NCBI GenBank assembly: GCA_028280455.1
Contig: JANQLT010000131.1
Span: forward strand, 1-35,327
Direction of reading: 5' to 3'
Origin: Kiloniellales bacterium
GTDB lineage: Bacteria; Pseudomonadota; Alphaproteobacteria; Kiloniellales; JAKSDN01
DNA: 35,327 nt
Within the stretch, counting starts at the first letter, position 1. Each line of letters starts with the position of its first letter. The notes beneath the pieces are model-generated. The model saw only the letters and a list, made by a program, of their open reading frames with translations, had not been told where the DNA came from and ran no database searches. The position numbers were made by a program, and so were the translations under genes. Shown here in pieces: positions 19,889-28,336 of the stretch.

Positions 19889-20815
19889 ATGACCGACGAG
19901 ATCCGAGTCTTCGATCGCGCGAGCGTCCGCCGGCACCGGGAGCGCGCGGCGGCGACCCTGCCGGCCAGCGACTTCCTGTTCCGGGAGATCGCCGAGCGGC
20001 TCAGCGAGCGGCTCGAAGACGTCACCCGCTCTTTCCCGCTGGCCCTCGACCTGGGCTGCCGCAACGGCCTGCTCGCGGCACAGCTCGGCCGGCGCGGCGG
20101 CATCGAGCGGCTGGTCCAGGCCGAGCTCTCGCCGCGGCTGGCCCGCGCCGCCGCGGCCAACGGCCGGCCGACGCTGGCGGCCGACGAAGAGGCCCTGCCT
20201 TTCGGCGAGGCGCGCTTCGATCTGGTGCTGAGCCTGCTGTCGCTGCATTGGGTGAACGACCTGCCGGGTGCCCTGCTGCAGATCCGCCGCGCGCTCAAGC
20301 CGGACGGCCTGTTCCTCGCCGCGCTGTTCGGCGGCGAGACGCTGCAGGAGCTGCGCGACGCCTTGCTCGAAGCCGAGAGCGAGATCGAGTCGGGCGCCAG
20401 CCCGCGGGTCTCGCCCTTCGCCGAGCTGCGCGACGCCGCCGGACTGCTGCAACGCGCCGGCTTCGCCCTGCCCGTCGCCGACCAGGACCGCATCACGGTG
20501 CGCTACGGCGATGCCCTCGGCCTGATGCGCGACCTCAGGGCCATGGGCGAGTCCAACGCGGTGATCGGCCGGCGCGCCGGCTTCAGCCGCCGCGACACCT
20601 TGGCGCGCGCGGCGGCGCTCTACGACGCACGACACCGCCAAGGCGACGGCAAGCTGCCGGCGACCTTCCAGGTCATCTACCTGACCGGCTGGGCGCCCCA
20701 CGAGTCCCAGCAGCAGCCCTTGCGTCCGGGCAGTGCCAAATCACGGCTGGCCGACGCGCTGGGCAGCGCCGAGCAGTCGGCCGGCGAGGCGGTGCCCGAT
20801 ACCACACGGCGATGA
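19889..20815 (+). CDS. Methyltransferase-domain protein, NDUFAF5/BioC-like
   Basis: 308 residues. The N-terminus IRVFDRASVRRHRERAA and a weak motif I (ALDLGCRNGLLAAQLG, about 51-66) match the alphaproteobacterial relatives of mitochondrial NDUFAF5. That eukaryotic protein hydroxylates an arginine of a complex I subunit; bacterial relatives have also been filed as BioC-like. The segments SLLSLHWVNDLPGAL and LFGGETLQELR are characteristic, as is the C-terminal TFQVIYLTGWAPHE. The usual GxGxG of active methyltransferases reads GCRNG, so SAM chemistry may be altered. Start ATG at 19889; no strong Shine-Dalgarno. A DNA repeat precedes it, so it is probably transcribed on its own. Confidence 0.85.
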   Translation: MTDEIRVFDRASVRRHRERAAATLPASDFLFREIAERLSERLEDVTRSFPLALDLGCRNGLLAAQLGRRGGIERLVQAELSPRLARAAAANGRPTLAADEEALPFGEARFDLVLSLLSLHWVNDLPGALLQIRRALKPDGLFLAALFGGETLQELRDALLEAESEIESGASPRVSPFAELRDAAGLLQRAGFALPVADQDRITVRYGDALGLMRDLRAMGESNAVIGRRAGFSRRDTLARAAALYDARHRQGDGKLPATFQVIYLTGWAPHESQQQPLRPGSAKSRLADALGSAEQSAGEAVPDTTRR

Positions 20816-20837
20816 GCCACGCCCATCGCCGTCCGGT

Positions 20838-21293
20838 CTAAAGGTAGTCGCGGATGAGCGCGACCAGGGGCTCGTCGGCCGGCGGCATGGGATAGTCGCG
20901 CAGGCGGGCCGGCCGGACCCAGGCCAGCTCCTGACCTTCCTGCGGGCTGGGCGTGCCCTGCCAGACCCGGCAGGCGAAGACCGGCATCAGGAGCTGGACG
21001 TCCTCGTAGCCATGCGAAGCGAAGGCCAGGGGCGCCAGGCAGGAGTCCCGGGTCTCGATGCCGAGCTCCTCGCGCAGCTCGCGGATCAGCGCCTGCTCCG
21101 GCGTCTCGCCGTCCTGCAGCTTGCCGCCGGGGAACTCCCAGAGCCCCGCCATGGCCTTGCCCGGCGGCCGGCGGCAGAGCAGCACCCGGCCGTCGACGTC
21201 GACCAGGGCCGCCGCGACCACCAGCAGCAGCGGCTTGGCCGGCGCGTCCGAGGTCCGCGCCCCGGCCTCCCAGCAAGCTTCCGGATCCGTCAT
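20838..21293 (-). CDS. mutT: MutT-type Nudix hydrolase (8-oxo-dGTP diphosphatase)
   Basis: 151 residues. The Nudix box GX5EX7REUXEEXGU is intact from about residue 57 to 79 (GKLQDGETPEQALIRELREE then LG). The N-terminal strand region has VVAAALVDVDGRVLLCRRP and the hydrophobic WEFPGGK. MutT removes 8-oxo-dGTP from the nucleotide pool to prevent transversions. In Alphaproteobacteria mutT commonly follows argJ, and here its start overlaps the argJ stop by one base (TGATG arrangement), indicating translational coupling. The first ~18 residues are not conserved, so the start might lie a little downstream. Confidence 0.93.
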   Translation of the reverse strand: MTDPEACWEAGARTSDAPAKPLLLVVAAALVDVDGRVLLCRRPPGKAMAGLWEFPGGKLQDGETPEQALIRELREELGIETRDSCLAPLAFASHGYEDVQLLMPVFACRVWQGTPSPQEGQELAWVRPARLRDYPMPPADEPLVALIRDYL

Positions 21294-22525
21294 CAGCTTC
21301 GGTAGTCGGCGTTGATGTCGATGTAGCCGTGGGTCAGGTCGCAGGTCCAGATCGTCGCCCGGCCGCGGCCGACGCCGACGTCGACCGCGATGTCGATCTC
21401 CCGGCCCTTCATGTGGCGCGCGACCGGCGCCTCGTCGTAGTCCGGCACCGCCTCGCCGTCGCGCGCCACCGGCAGGCCGCCGATGGTGACCGATAGCCGG
21501 TCGCGGTCGGCCCGCTCGCCCGCCTTGCCGACGGCCATGACGATGCGCCCCCAGTTGGCGTCCTCGCCGGCGATGGCCGTCTTGACCAGGGGCGAGTTGC
21601 CGATCGCCAGGGCGATCTTGCGCGCGGCCGAGGCCGAGGCGGCGCCGCCGACGGTCACGGTCACGAACTTGCTGGCGCCCTCGCCGTCGCGCACGACCTG
21701 CTGCGCCAGATCGAGACAGACCTCATCGAGCGCGCGCCGGAAGTCGCCGAGGCGCCTGATGTCCTTCGTCGTGATCCGGCGGTGGCGCGCCTGGCCGGTG
21801 GCGAAGAGCAGCAGCGTGTCGCTGGTCGAGGTGTCGCCGTCGACGGTGATCGCGTTGAAGCTGCGCTCGTTGGCGCGCTTCAGGAGCGACTGCAGGAGCG
21901 CCGCCGGCAGCTTGGCGTCGGTGAAGACGAAAGCCAGCATGGTCGCCATGTCCGGCGCGATCATGCCGGAGCCCTTGGCGATGCCGTTGATCGTCACCGG
22001 CAGGCCCTCGATCTCGCAGCGCCGGGTCGCCGCCTTGGGGAAGGTGTCGGTGGTCATGATCGCCCCGGCGGCGGCGTGCCAGCCGTCCGCTCGCAGTCCC
22101 TTCTTGAGGGTCTTGAGGCAGGCGGTGATGCGCGCGTCGGGCAGCGGCTCGCCGATCACGCCGGTGGAGGCGACGGTGACCTCGCGCGCCCGGCAGTCGA
22201 AGATCTTGCGCGTCGCCGCGACCGTGCGCTCGACCGCCGCCAGGCCGGCCGCGCCGGTGAAGGCGTTGGCGTTGCCGGCGTTGACCAGCAGGCCGCGCGC
22301 CCGGCCCCCGGCGATCGCCCGGCGGCACCACTCGACCGGCGCGCTCGCGGTCTTGGAGCGGGTCAGGACGCCGGCCAGCGCCGTGCCCGGCGCCAGCTCG
22401 AAGAGCGCCACGTCGTCCCGGTCCTTGTATTTCACGCCGGCGTTGATGCTGGCCATGCGGACGCCGGCGAGCGCCGGCATGTCCGGCAGGCCCGCGGGCG
22501 CGAGCGGCGATCTCTTTGCGGTCAT
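21293..22525 (-). CDS. argJ: Bifunctional glutamate N-acetyltransferase / N-acetylglutamate synthase
   Basis: 410 residues. ArgJ transfers the acetyl group from N-acetylornithine to glutamate (and can use acetyl-CoA) in arginine synthesis. It is made as a precursor that cleaves itself before a catalytic threonine: the motif MATML is present with Thr195. Other signatures are VNAGNANAFTGAAG, STGVIGEPLP and DGDTSTSDTLLLFATG. Start ATG at 22525 (MTAKRSPLAPAGLPDMP) is favoured because family proteins begin in this way; the open frame extends 28 codons further. The foldase gene ends 52 bp upstream, and mutT follows with a one-base overlap. Confidence 0.97.
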   Translation of the reverse strand: MTAKRSPLAPAGLPDMPALAGVRMASINAGVKYKDRDDVALFELAPGTALAGVLTRSKTASAPVEWCRRAIAGGRARGLLVNAGNANAFTGAAGLAAVERTVAATRKIFDCRAREVTVASTGVIGEPLPDARITACLKTLKKGLRADGWHAAAGAIMTTDTFPKAATRRCEIEGLPVTINGIAKGSGMIAPDMATMLAFVFTDAKLPAALLQSLLKRANERSFNAITVDGDTSTSDTLLLFATGQARHRRITTKDIRRLGDFRRALDEVCLDLAQQVVRDGEGASKFVTVTVGGAASASAARKIALAIGNSPLVKTAIAGEDANWGRIVMAVGKAGERADRDRLSVTIGGLPVARDGEAVPDYDEAPVARHMKGREIDIAVDVGVGRGRATIWTCDLTHGYIDINADYRS

Positions 22526-22577
22526 TCCCCCCTCACCACTGCTCGGGCGGCCCGCTTCCGGGCCTCGCAGCGAAACG

Positions 22578-24038
22578 CTATTCGGACTCCGGCCGGCCGG
22601 CGGCGTCAACGTCCGCCGGGGCCGGCTCGACGATCTCGATGTCGGCCCGCTCGCGCAGGTCGACCAGCCGGCGCTCGATCAGGTCGCGCCCCAGGACCTG
22701 GCGGAGCTGCGGCAGCACCTGCTCGAAGGGCGGCACCTGCTCGCCCTGGCGATCCTCGACCAGCACCACGTGCCAGCCGAACTGGCTCTCGACCGGCCAG
22801 ACGCCGTGACGGCCGATCGGCTGGCCGGCCAGGGCGGCGCCGAAGGGCGGCACCATGCGGGCCACGTCGACCCAGCCGAGGTCGCCGCCGCGGCCGGCCG
22901 AGGAGCCCTGCGAGCGCTCGCGGGCGAGCTTGGCGAAGTCGGCGCCGGCGTCGAGCGCCGCGATCACCTCGAGCGCTTCCTCCTTGCTGTCGAGCAGGAT
23001 GTGCCGGGCCTTGACCTGCATGTGGGTCTTGGCTTCCGCGCCGTAGTCGTCGTAGGCCGCGCGCAGGGCGTCGTCGGACAGCTCGCGCGCCAGCATCTCC
23101 CGCAACAGGGCTTCGCGCAGCAACACCTCCTCGAAGGCGGCGACCTTGCGCCTGACGTCGGCGCGCTGGTCGAGGCCGCTGTCGCGGGCGCGCTGGGCCA
23201 GCAGCTTCAGGTCGACCAGGCGCTGCAGCAACGCGGGAAAGATCGATTCCAGCTTGCCCTGGTAGTCCTCCGGCAGGCTCTCGGCGGACTCGACGATGGA
23301 GCGCCAGAGGATGGTCTCGCCGTTGACCCGGGCGACCACCGACTCCGGATCCATCATGTCCTGCAGCACGCCGCCCAGGTTGCGGGTCGCGGCACCGGCT
23401 TCCCGGCCCTCGCCGGGCAGGGCGGCGCCGGCCGGCGGGGCGACGGCGAGCTGTTCCGGCTCGACCGCCGGTGCCGGCACCGGCTGCGGCGCCAGAGGCG
23501 ACAGCGGCATGACCTCGATGGCGCCGACACCGGCGCTTCCCCCGTCGTCCGCAGTGCCCTCGGCACCCTCGGCGACTGCCACGTCGGTGCTCCCGACAGC
23601 GCCGAAATCGAGACCGGTGAGCGGGTCGGTCGGCGCCTGGACATAGTCGGCCAGCCCCTCGACCAGCGCGCTGGAAGCCGCCAGCTCGTTCGGCGGCAGG
23701 ATCGGCTGCGGTGCCGGCGGCAGACCGATCGGTTGCGTCTCGACGGCTTGCGGCAGGGCTTCGACAAGGGGCGAGCTTGCTTCGGCATCCGGCGGACGGG
23801 TTGCCACCGCGCGCGGCGCCGTCGGTGCGACCGACGGCGCTTCGAGCGCGACACGGCGCGGCGGACGCGGCGGAATGCGCGGCAGCGGCGCGGCGGTCTC
23901 CGTCGTCTGTCCGCCGCTCGCTTGCGCCAAGGTAATGAACGGCTCGGCGGCCGCCGCCGGCGCGGCGCCGGCGACGAGGAGCAAGGCCAGAAACGGGCCC
24001 GAGAAAGTAGCGGTGGATCCGGACGGACCGGCTGTCAC
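22578..24038 (-). CDS. SurA/parvulin-like peptidylprolyl isomerase with long disordered region
   Basis: 486 residues. A hydrophobic N-terminus (about 10-31, ending AGAAPAAAA) looks like a signal peptide. Next comes a ~200-residue Pro/Ala/Glu-rich, probably disordered stretch (about 32-228). Then a SurA-N-like helical region (from about 230, VVARVNGETILW) and a parvulin domain (KARHILLDSKEE, GGDLGWVDVARMV, SQFGWHVVLVEDRQ). It should act as a periplasmic foldase or chaperone for outer-membrane proteins. The C-terminal ~250 residues align throughout with the gene upstream (24035-24898), so the two are tandem paralogues. The gene start overlaps its neighbour's stop by 4 bp. The long inserted linker is unusual for the family. 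Confidence 0.9.
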   Translation of the reverse strand: MTAGPSGSTATFSGPFLALLLVAGAAPAAAAEPFITLAQASGGQTTETAAPLPRIPPRPPRRVALEAPSVAPTAPRAVATRPPDAEASSPLVEALPQAVETQPIGLPPAPQPILPPNELAASSALVEGLADYVQAPTDPLTGLDFGAVGSTDVAVAEGAEGTADDGGSAGVGAIEVMPLSPLAPQPVPAPAVEPEQLAVAPPAGAALPGEGREAGAATRNLGGVLQDMMDPESVVARVNGETILWRSIVESAESLPEDYQGKLESIFPALLQRLVDLKLLAQRARDSGLDQRADVRRKVAAFEEVLLREALLREMLARELSDDALRAAYDDYGAEAKTHMQVKARHILLDSKEEALEVIAALDAGADFAKLARERSQGSSAGRGGDLGWVDVARMVPPFGAALAGQPIGRHGVWPVESQFGWHVVLVEDRQGEQVPPFEQVLPQLRQVLGRDLIERRLVDLRERADIEIVEPAPADVDAAGRPESE

Positions 24039-24898
24039 TGCTGGGCGGTCCCCTCGTCGCCGCCCGACTCGCCAGCGCCGGGCTGGGTCAGCTCCAGCAT
24101 CTCGACCTCGGCGCCCTCGCGCATCTTGGCGACCATCTCGCGCACGGTCTCGCGGCTGACCGCGCTCTGCAGATCCGATTCGACATCGGCGTAGGCCGGC
24201 GGCTCCTGGGTGCGGCGCTCCTCGACCAGGATGACGTGCCAGCCGAACTGCGACTGCACGGGCTCCTTGCTATAGGAGCCGGCCTCCATGGCGAAGGCCG
24301 CTTCGGCGAACTCCGGCACCATCTGGTCCTTGGTGAAGAAGCCCAGCTCGCCGCCGCTGCTCGAGGAGGGACCGGTCGAGCGCTCCTGGGCGAGGGTCGC
24401 GAAGTCGGCCCCTTGGTCGAGGTCGGCGATCACCGTGGCGGCGTCCTCCTGCGTCTCGAGCAGGATGTGCCGCGCGCTGACCTCGGTCTCCGGCGGGTTC
24501 TCCTCGAGGAAGGTCTGGTAGCGCGCCTGCAGCACGTCGTCGGTCAGCGCCTCGGCGAGCGCCCGCTCGAGGAAGACGTCGCGCATCACTTCTTCGCGAC
24601 GCTGCTCCAGCCGACGCATGACCTCCTCGTCCTCCGCGAGCCCGGCATCGGCCGCCGCGAGGGCGATCAGCTTGAGGTCGACCAGGCGCTCGACCAGCAT
24701 CGGGAAGATCACGCCGATCTGGGCCTGGTACTCCGGTGGCAGCTCGGTCGCCATGGCCAGCACCTCGGAGCGCAGGATCGGCTCGCCGTTGACCTTCGCC
24801 ACCGGCGGGTCGGCGGCCTCGTCCTGGGCCGAGAGGCCGAGCGGCGCCAGGGACGTCACGGCCGCGGCGACCGCTGCCCCGAGCAGGATTCTCTTCAT
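24035..24898 (-). CDS. SurA/parvulin-like periplasmic peptidylprolyl isomerase
   Basis: 287 residues. Residues 1-24 form a good signal peptide (MKRILLGAAVAAAV, cleavage after LSA). A helical SurA-N-like region (about 30-135) starts VAKVNGEPILRSEV, and the parvulin domain spans about 141-225 (SARHILLETQ, GGELGFFTKDQMVPEF, SQFGWHVILVEER). It should assist folding of exported proteins. Alphaproteobacteria typically carry one such gene between argJ and secA; here there are two, overlapping by 4 bp. The start ATG at 24898 follows GAGGAGCGAGG. An 11-bp tandem duplication and a plausible promoter lie in its leader. Confidence 0.95.
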   Translation of the reverse strand: MKRILLGAAVAAAVTSLAPLGLSAQDEAADPPVAKVNGEPILRSEVLAMATELPPEYQAQIGVIFPMLVERLVDLKLIALAAADAGLAEDEEVMRRLEQRREEVMRDVFLERALAEALTDDVLQARYQTFLEENPPETEVSARHILLETQEDAATVIADLDQGADFATLAQERSTGPSSSSGGELGFFTKDQMVPEFAEAAFAMEAGSYSKEPVQSQFGWHVILVEERRTQEPPAYADVESDLQSAVSRETVREMVAKMREGAEVEMLELTQPGAGESGGDEGTAQQ

Positions 24899-24913
24899 GG
24901 TCCTCGCTCCTCG

Positions 24914-24935
24914 CTGGATCAGGGCTGGATCAGGG
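24914..24935. repeat. 11-bp tandem duplication in the foldase leader
   Basis: CTGGATCAGGG occurs twice in direct succession (24914-24924, 24925-24935) within the untranslated leader of the foldase operon, about 15 bp upstream of the start codon. It may be a recent slippage event; no function is evident. Confidence 0.7.
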
Positions 24936-25014
24936 CCCGGCCGAACGCGCCAACCTCCACCGCTCGACCGCCACGCAACGTCGCAGCGAGCGGACCGGGG
25001 CCTATGTCGCCCGC

Positions 25015-25043
25015 ATCATGCGCCGGGGGCCCAATGGGCACAA
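25015..25043 (-). promoter_or_regulatory. Predicted sigma-70 promoter of the foldase-argJ-mutT operon
   Basis: On the minus strand TTGTGC (25043-25038) and CATGAT (25020-25015) are separated by 17 bp. They lie ~120 bp upstream of the first foldase gene, in the only larger gap before it. Matches to consensus are partial. Confidence 0.4.
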
Positions 25044-25080
25044 GACTAGCGCTCCTGGCCGAAAGGCCGCGGAAACCCCT

Positions 25081-25398
25081 TTAGAGCACGGCGGCCACAC
25101 CGTCGCGGCGCGGCGAGAACTGAATGCTGACCTCGATGCTGTCGTCGAGGGCGCGCAACATGCGCATCAAGCGATCGACGGTGAAACGGCTGAGGTCGGC
25201 GCCCCGCACCCGGGAAAAGTCGCTGTGGCTAAAGCCGGTCAAGCCGGCCGCCTTGCGCAGGCTGAGCTGGCGGTCATCGAGCACGCCGATAATCCGCGCG
25301 GCCAGGATGGCCTTGGCCTGCTTCACGTCGGCGTCCCGATCCCCGGAGTCGCGAAAGACGTTGCCGCTACCGTGCACCAGTTCATAGTCATCACTCAT
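25081..25398 (-). CDS. XRE/HigA-like antitoxin-type regulator, apparently orphan
   Basis: 105 residues. The sequence MSDDYELVHGSGNVFRDSGD followed by AKAILAARIIGVLDDRQLSL and a helix-turn-helix (about 50-95, RKAAGLTGFSHSDFSRVRGA) matches the small XRE proteins that act as antitoxins beside RelE/HigB-like toxins. Such antitoxins bind the toxin and repress their own operon. No RelE-like gene lies on either side: upstream is the gamma-glutamyltransferase, downstream the foldase leader. The ATG at 25398 fits the family start; a GTG at 25425 would add nine residues. The last codons encode SPRRDGVAAVL, very like the DPRSDGVAAVF end of the adjacent GGT-family protein. Confidence 0.85.
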   Translation of the reverse strand: MSDDYELVHGSGNVFRDSGDRDADVKQAKAILAARIIGVLDDRQLSLRKAAGLTGFSHSDFSRVRGADLSRFTVDRLMRMLRALDDSIEVSIQFSPRRDGVAAVL

Positions 25399-25497
25399 CC
25401 CAGATGTTGGCAAATTTACCACCACTCAGCAAGAACCCTTACGAGTTGACGGCTCGCTGAAGCGTCAGGCCACGCACGGTTCTGCCTGCAAGGCCCT

Positions 25498-27090
25498 TCA
25501 GAACACCGCCGCCACGCCGTCGCTGCGCGGGTCGGCGGCGGCTTCGATCAGGCCGCCGGCGTGGCGCACGATGGCGCCGGCGTGGCCGACGATCGGGTCG
25601 AAGGCCTCGACCCGCTCGATTTCGTGGCCGGCCTCGGCCAGGGCCGCGACCAGGGCGTCGGGGAAGCGCGATTCCAGGCGCAGGGCGTGGCGCTCCTGCC
25701 CCCAGGTGCGGCCGAGCAGCCAGCGCGGCGCGGTAACCGCCGCCTGCAGGTCCTGACCGAACTGCGCGTAGCGCGTGAAGATGGCCGACTGGCTTTGCGG
25801 CTGGCCGTCGCCGCCCATGGCGCCGTAGGCCATGACCCGGCCGTCGTCGAGCAAGGCCAGGGCCGGGTTGATGGTGTGGAAGGGCAGGCGGCCGGGCGCG
25901 AGGCGGTTCTGGGCGCGCTCTTCCAGCCGGAAGCTGCAGCCGCGGTTCTGCCAGAGGATGCCGGTCTCCTCCAGGCAGACCCCCGAGCCGAACTCCCAGT
26001 AGAGGCTCTGGATGAAGCTGACCACCCGGCCGGCCGCGTCGGCCGCCGCCAGCCAGACCGTGTCGCCGGCCATGGCATCGAAGGGCCAGGGCCGGGCGCG
26101 CAGCCGGTCGAGGCCCGCCGCCCGGCCGGCCAGGGACTGCGGCTCCAGGAAGGACTCGAGCGCGACCTCCATGTAGGCCGGGTCGGTGACATGGGCGTCG
26201 CGCAGCAGCAGGGCTTCCTTGGCCGCCTCGACCAGGCCGTGGACGTGGCTGAAGCCCTCCGCCTCGCGGCAGTCGAGCTGCTCGAAGAGGCCGAGGATCA
26301 TCAGCGAGGCGAAGCCCTGGGAGGGCGGCGGCGTGTTGAAGACCGAGCCGCAGCCGAGCTTGAGAGACAGCGGCGGTCCGACCCGGGCCTCCTGGCGCGC
26401 CAGGTCGGCGGCTTCCAGCGGAGAGCCGGCGCGCGCCAGGTCGGCGGCGACCGCCCGCGCCAGCTCGCCGCGGTAGAAGTCGTCGAGCCCGGCCTCCGCC
26501 AGACGCTTGAAGCTGGCCGCCAAGGCCGGCTGCTTGAAGAGCGCGCCCGGCGCCGGCGGCGCGCCGCCCGGCTCGTAGGTCGCCGACCAGCCCGCCACCT
26601 CGGCCAGCTCGGCGCGCTTGTCGCGGCTGTCCGCGTGCTGCGCGGCACTCGTGGGGAAGCCCTGCTCGGCATAGGTCACCGCGTCCTCGAGCAGGCGCGC
26701 CAGGGGCAAGCGGCCGCCCCAGCGGGCGCTGACCTCGAGCGCCGCCTGCCAGCCGGAGAGCGTGCCTGCCATGGTGTTGGCGGCCAGCGGCCCGCGCGCC
26801 GGCACGGCCTCGAGGCCACGCGCGCGGTAGAGCGCCTCGTCGACCCGCGCGCCGGCCGCGCCGACCCCGGTGATCGCCAGGGGCGCCTTGGCGCCGGGCT
26901 CCTGGATCAGCCAGAAGCCGTCGCCGCCGATCGAGTTCATGTGCGGATAGACCACGGCGATGGTCGCGGCCGCCGCCAGCATCGCCTCGACGGCGTTGCC
27001 GCCCTCGCGCAGCACGGCGAGCCCCGACTGCGCCGCCAGGCGGTGTGGCGCGACCACGGCGCCGCGCGTGCCCGTTGCGGTGATGAGCAA
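25498..27090 (-). CDS. Gamma-glutamyltransferase family protein
   Basis: 530 residues, full length for the GGT/YwrD-type Ntn-hydrolases. The large-subunit part has NSIGGDGFW (52-60); the candidate autocleavage site and nucleophile is Thr344 in AMAGDTVWLAAADAAG, followed by IQSLYWEFGSGV. The late GAMGGDGQPQSQ and the C-terminal DPRSDGVAAVF are family hallmarks. Without an N-terminal signal peptide it appears cytosolic. GGT-family enzymes transfer or hydrolyse gamma-glutamyl groups; some act on other amides such as cephalosporins, so the substrate is open. The start is a TTG at 27090, supported by GAGGGGGG directly upstream, formed just after the CoA-transferase stop. It is the third gene of the operon with the CoA-transferase and hydratase. 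Confidence 0.9.
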   Translation of the reverse strand: MLITATGTRGAVVAPHRLAAQSGLAVLREGGNAVEAMLAAAATIAVVYPHMNSIGGDGFWLIQEPGAKAPLAITGVGAAGARVDEALYRARGLEAVPARGPLAANTMAGTLSGWQAALEVSARWGGRLPLARLLEDAVTYAEQGFPTSAAQHADSRDKRAELAEVAGWSATYEPGGAPPAPGALFKQPALAASFKRLAEAGLDDFYRGELARAVAADLARAGSPLEAADLARQEARVGPPLSLKLGCGSVFNTPPPSQGFASLMILGLFEQLDCREAEGFSHVHGLVEAAKEALLLRDAHVTDPAYMEVALESFLEPQSLAGRAAGLDRLRARPWPFDAMAGDTVWLAAADAAGRVVSFIQSLYWEFGSGVCLEETGILWQNRGCSFRLEERAQNRLAPGRLPFHTINPALALLDDGRVMAYGAMGGDGQPQSQSAIFTRYAQFGQDLQAAVTAPRWLLGRTWGQERHALRLESRFPDALVAALAEAGHEIERVEAFDPIVGHAGAIVRHAGGLIEAAADPRSDGVAAVF

Positions 27091-27105
27091 AGGCCGTCCC
27101 CCCCT

Positions 27106-28335
27106 CTAGCCCGCCGCCGGCTCCGCGGCGATGACCACGCCCCGGTCGATCAGCGTTTCGACCTCCGCGGCGCTATAGCCGAGCTCGGCCAGCACGGCCC
27201 GGCTGTCCTGTCCGAGCAGCGGCGCGCCGTGGATGACGGCCGCCGGAGTCTCGGAGAACTTGACCGGCGGCCCCAATGTCGCGACGGAGCCCAAGGAGGC
27301 ATGGGGCACCTCGACCACCATGCCGCGCGCCAGGGCCTGCGGGTCGCGCTGCATCTCGGCGATGTCCGAGACCGGCCCGGCCGGCACGCCGGCCGCCTCC
27401 AGCCGCGCCAGCCAGTCGGCGCTCGGGCGGGCCGCGAAGAGCGGCGCCAGGGCCGCGTCCAGCGCCTCGACGTTGCGCACCCGCCGCTCGTTGTCGGCGA
27501 AGCGCGGGTCCTCGCCGAGCTCGCGCGCCTCGATCAACTCGAGCAGGCGCAGCCAGTTCGCCTGGTTGGCGGCGCCGACCGTGATCCAGCCGTCGGCGGT
27601 GGCGAAGGCCTGGTAGGGCGCGTTCATCGGGTGGCGCGAGCCGAGCGGCGCCGGCGACTCGCCGCCCGCCAGGGCGATGGCCGACTGCCAGAAGGTCTGG
27701 GTGATGCCGGCCTCGAACAACGAGGTGTCGACCCGCTGGCCCTCGCCGCTGCGCTGGCGGTGGGCGTAGGCCGCGCAGACGCCCATGGCGCCGAGGATGC
27801 CGGCGGTGATGTCGGTGATCGGCGCGCCGACCTTGACCGGCGGCCGGCCAGGCGCCTCGCCGGTGATGCTCATCAGGCCGCTCATGCCCTGGGCGATCAG
27901 GTCGAAGCCGCCGCGCTCGGCGTAGGGCCCGCTGCGGCCGAAGCCGGAGATCTCGCAGAGGATCAGGCCCGGGTTCTCCGCCTTCAGGCTGTCGTAGGAC
28001 AGGCCCATGCGCTCCAGGGTGCCGCGCCGGTAGTTCTCGATGGCGACGTCGGCGCCGGCCAGCAGCTTGCGCACCACCTGCCGCCCGGCCTCCTGCTTCA
28101 AGTCGACGGCGATGCCGCGCTTGTTGCGGTTGGCCATCATGAAGGCGGCCGCCTGGTCGCCGATCGCCGGCGGCAGGAAGCGGCGGGTGTCGCCGCCGCC
28201 CGGCACCTTCTCGACCTTGATCACCTCGGCGCCCATGTCGGCGAGCAGCAGGCCGCAGATCGGCCCGGCCATGATGTGCGCCAGCTCGATCACCTTGAGC
28301 CCGGCCAGCGGCCCACGACGTTCCACAGCCGCCAT
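27106..28335 (-). CDS. CaiB/BaiF (family III) CoA-transferase
   Basis: 409 residues. Family III CoA-transferases move CoA between acyl groups, for example carnitine, oxalate, formate or bile-acid derivatives. The N-terminus LAGLKVIELAHIMAGPICG and ADMGAEVIKVEKVPGGGDTR are diagnostic, NRNKRGIAVDLK follows, and the catalytic Asp is probably Asp145 in RGGFDLIAQGMSGLM. Start ATG at 28335 (MAAVERRGPL) lies 1 bp after the stop of the upstream hydratase gene, so translation is coupled; the open frame further upstream is a shadow of the hydratase. The GGT-family gene follows after 15 bp. The acyl substrate cannot be inferred from sequence. Confidence 0.95.
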   Translation of the reverse strand: MAAVERRGPLAGLKVIELAHIMAGPICGLLLADMGAEVIKVEKVPGGGDTRRFLPPAIGDQAAAFMMANRNKRGIAVDLKQEAGRQVVRKLLAGADVAIENYRRGTLERMGLSYDSLKAENPGLILCEISGFGRSGPYAERGGFDLIAQGMSGLMSITGEAPGRPPVKVGAPITDITAGILGAMGVCAAYAHRQRSGEGQRVDTSLFEAGITQTFWQSAIALAGGESPAPLGSRHPMNAPYQAFATADGWITVGAANQANWLRLLELIEARELGEDPRFADNERRVRNVEALDAALAPLFAARPSADWLARLEAAGVPAGPVSDIAEMQRDPQALARGMVVEVPHASLGSVATLGPPVKFSETPAAVIHGAPLLGQDSRAVLAELGYSAAEVETLIDRGVVIAAEPAAG

Positions 28336-28336
28336 C

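Noticed and set aside
21483-24194. 903-codon plus-strand open frame opposite argJ and the foldase
   Set aside because: Composition shadow with no recognisable domain; the minus-strand genes are certain.
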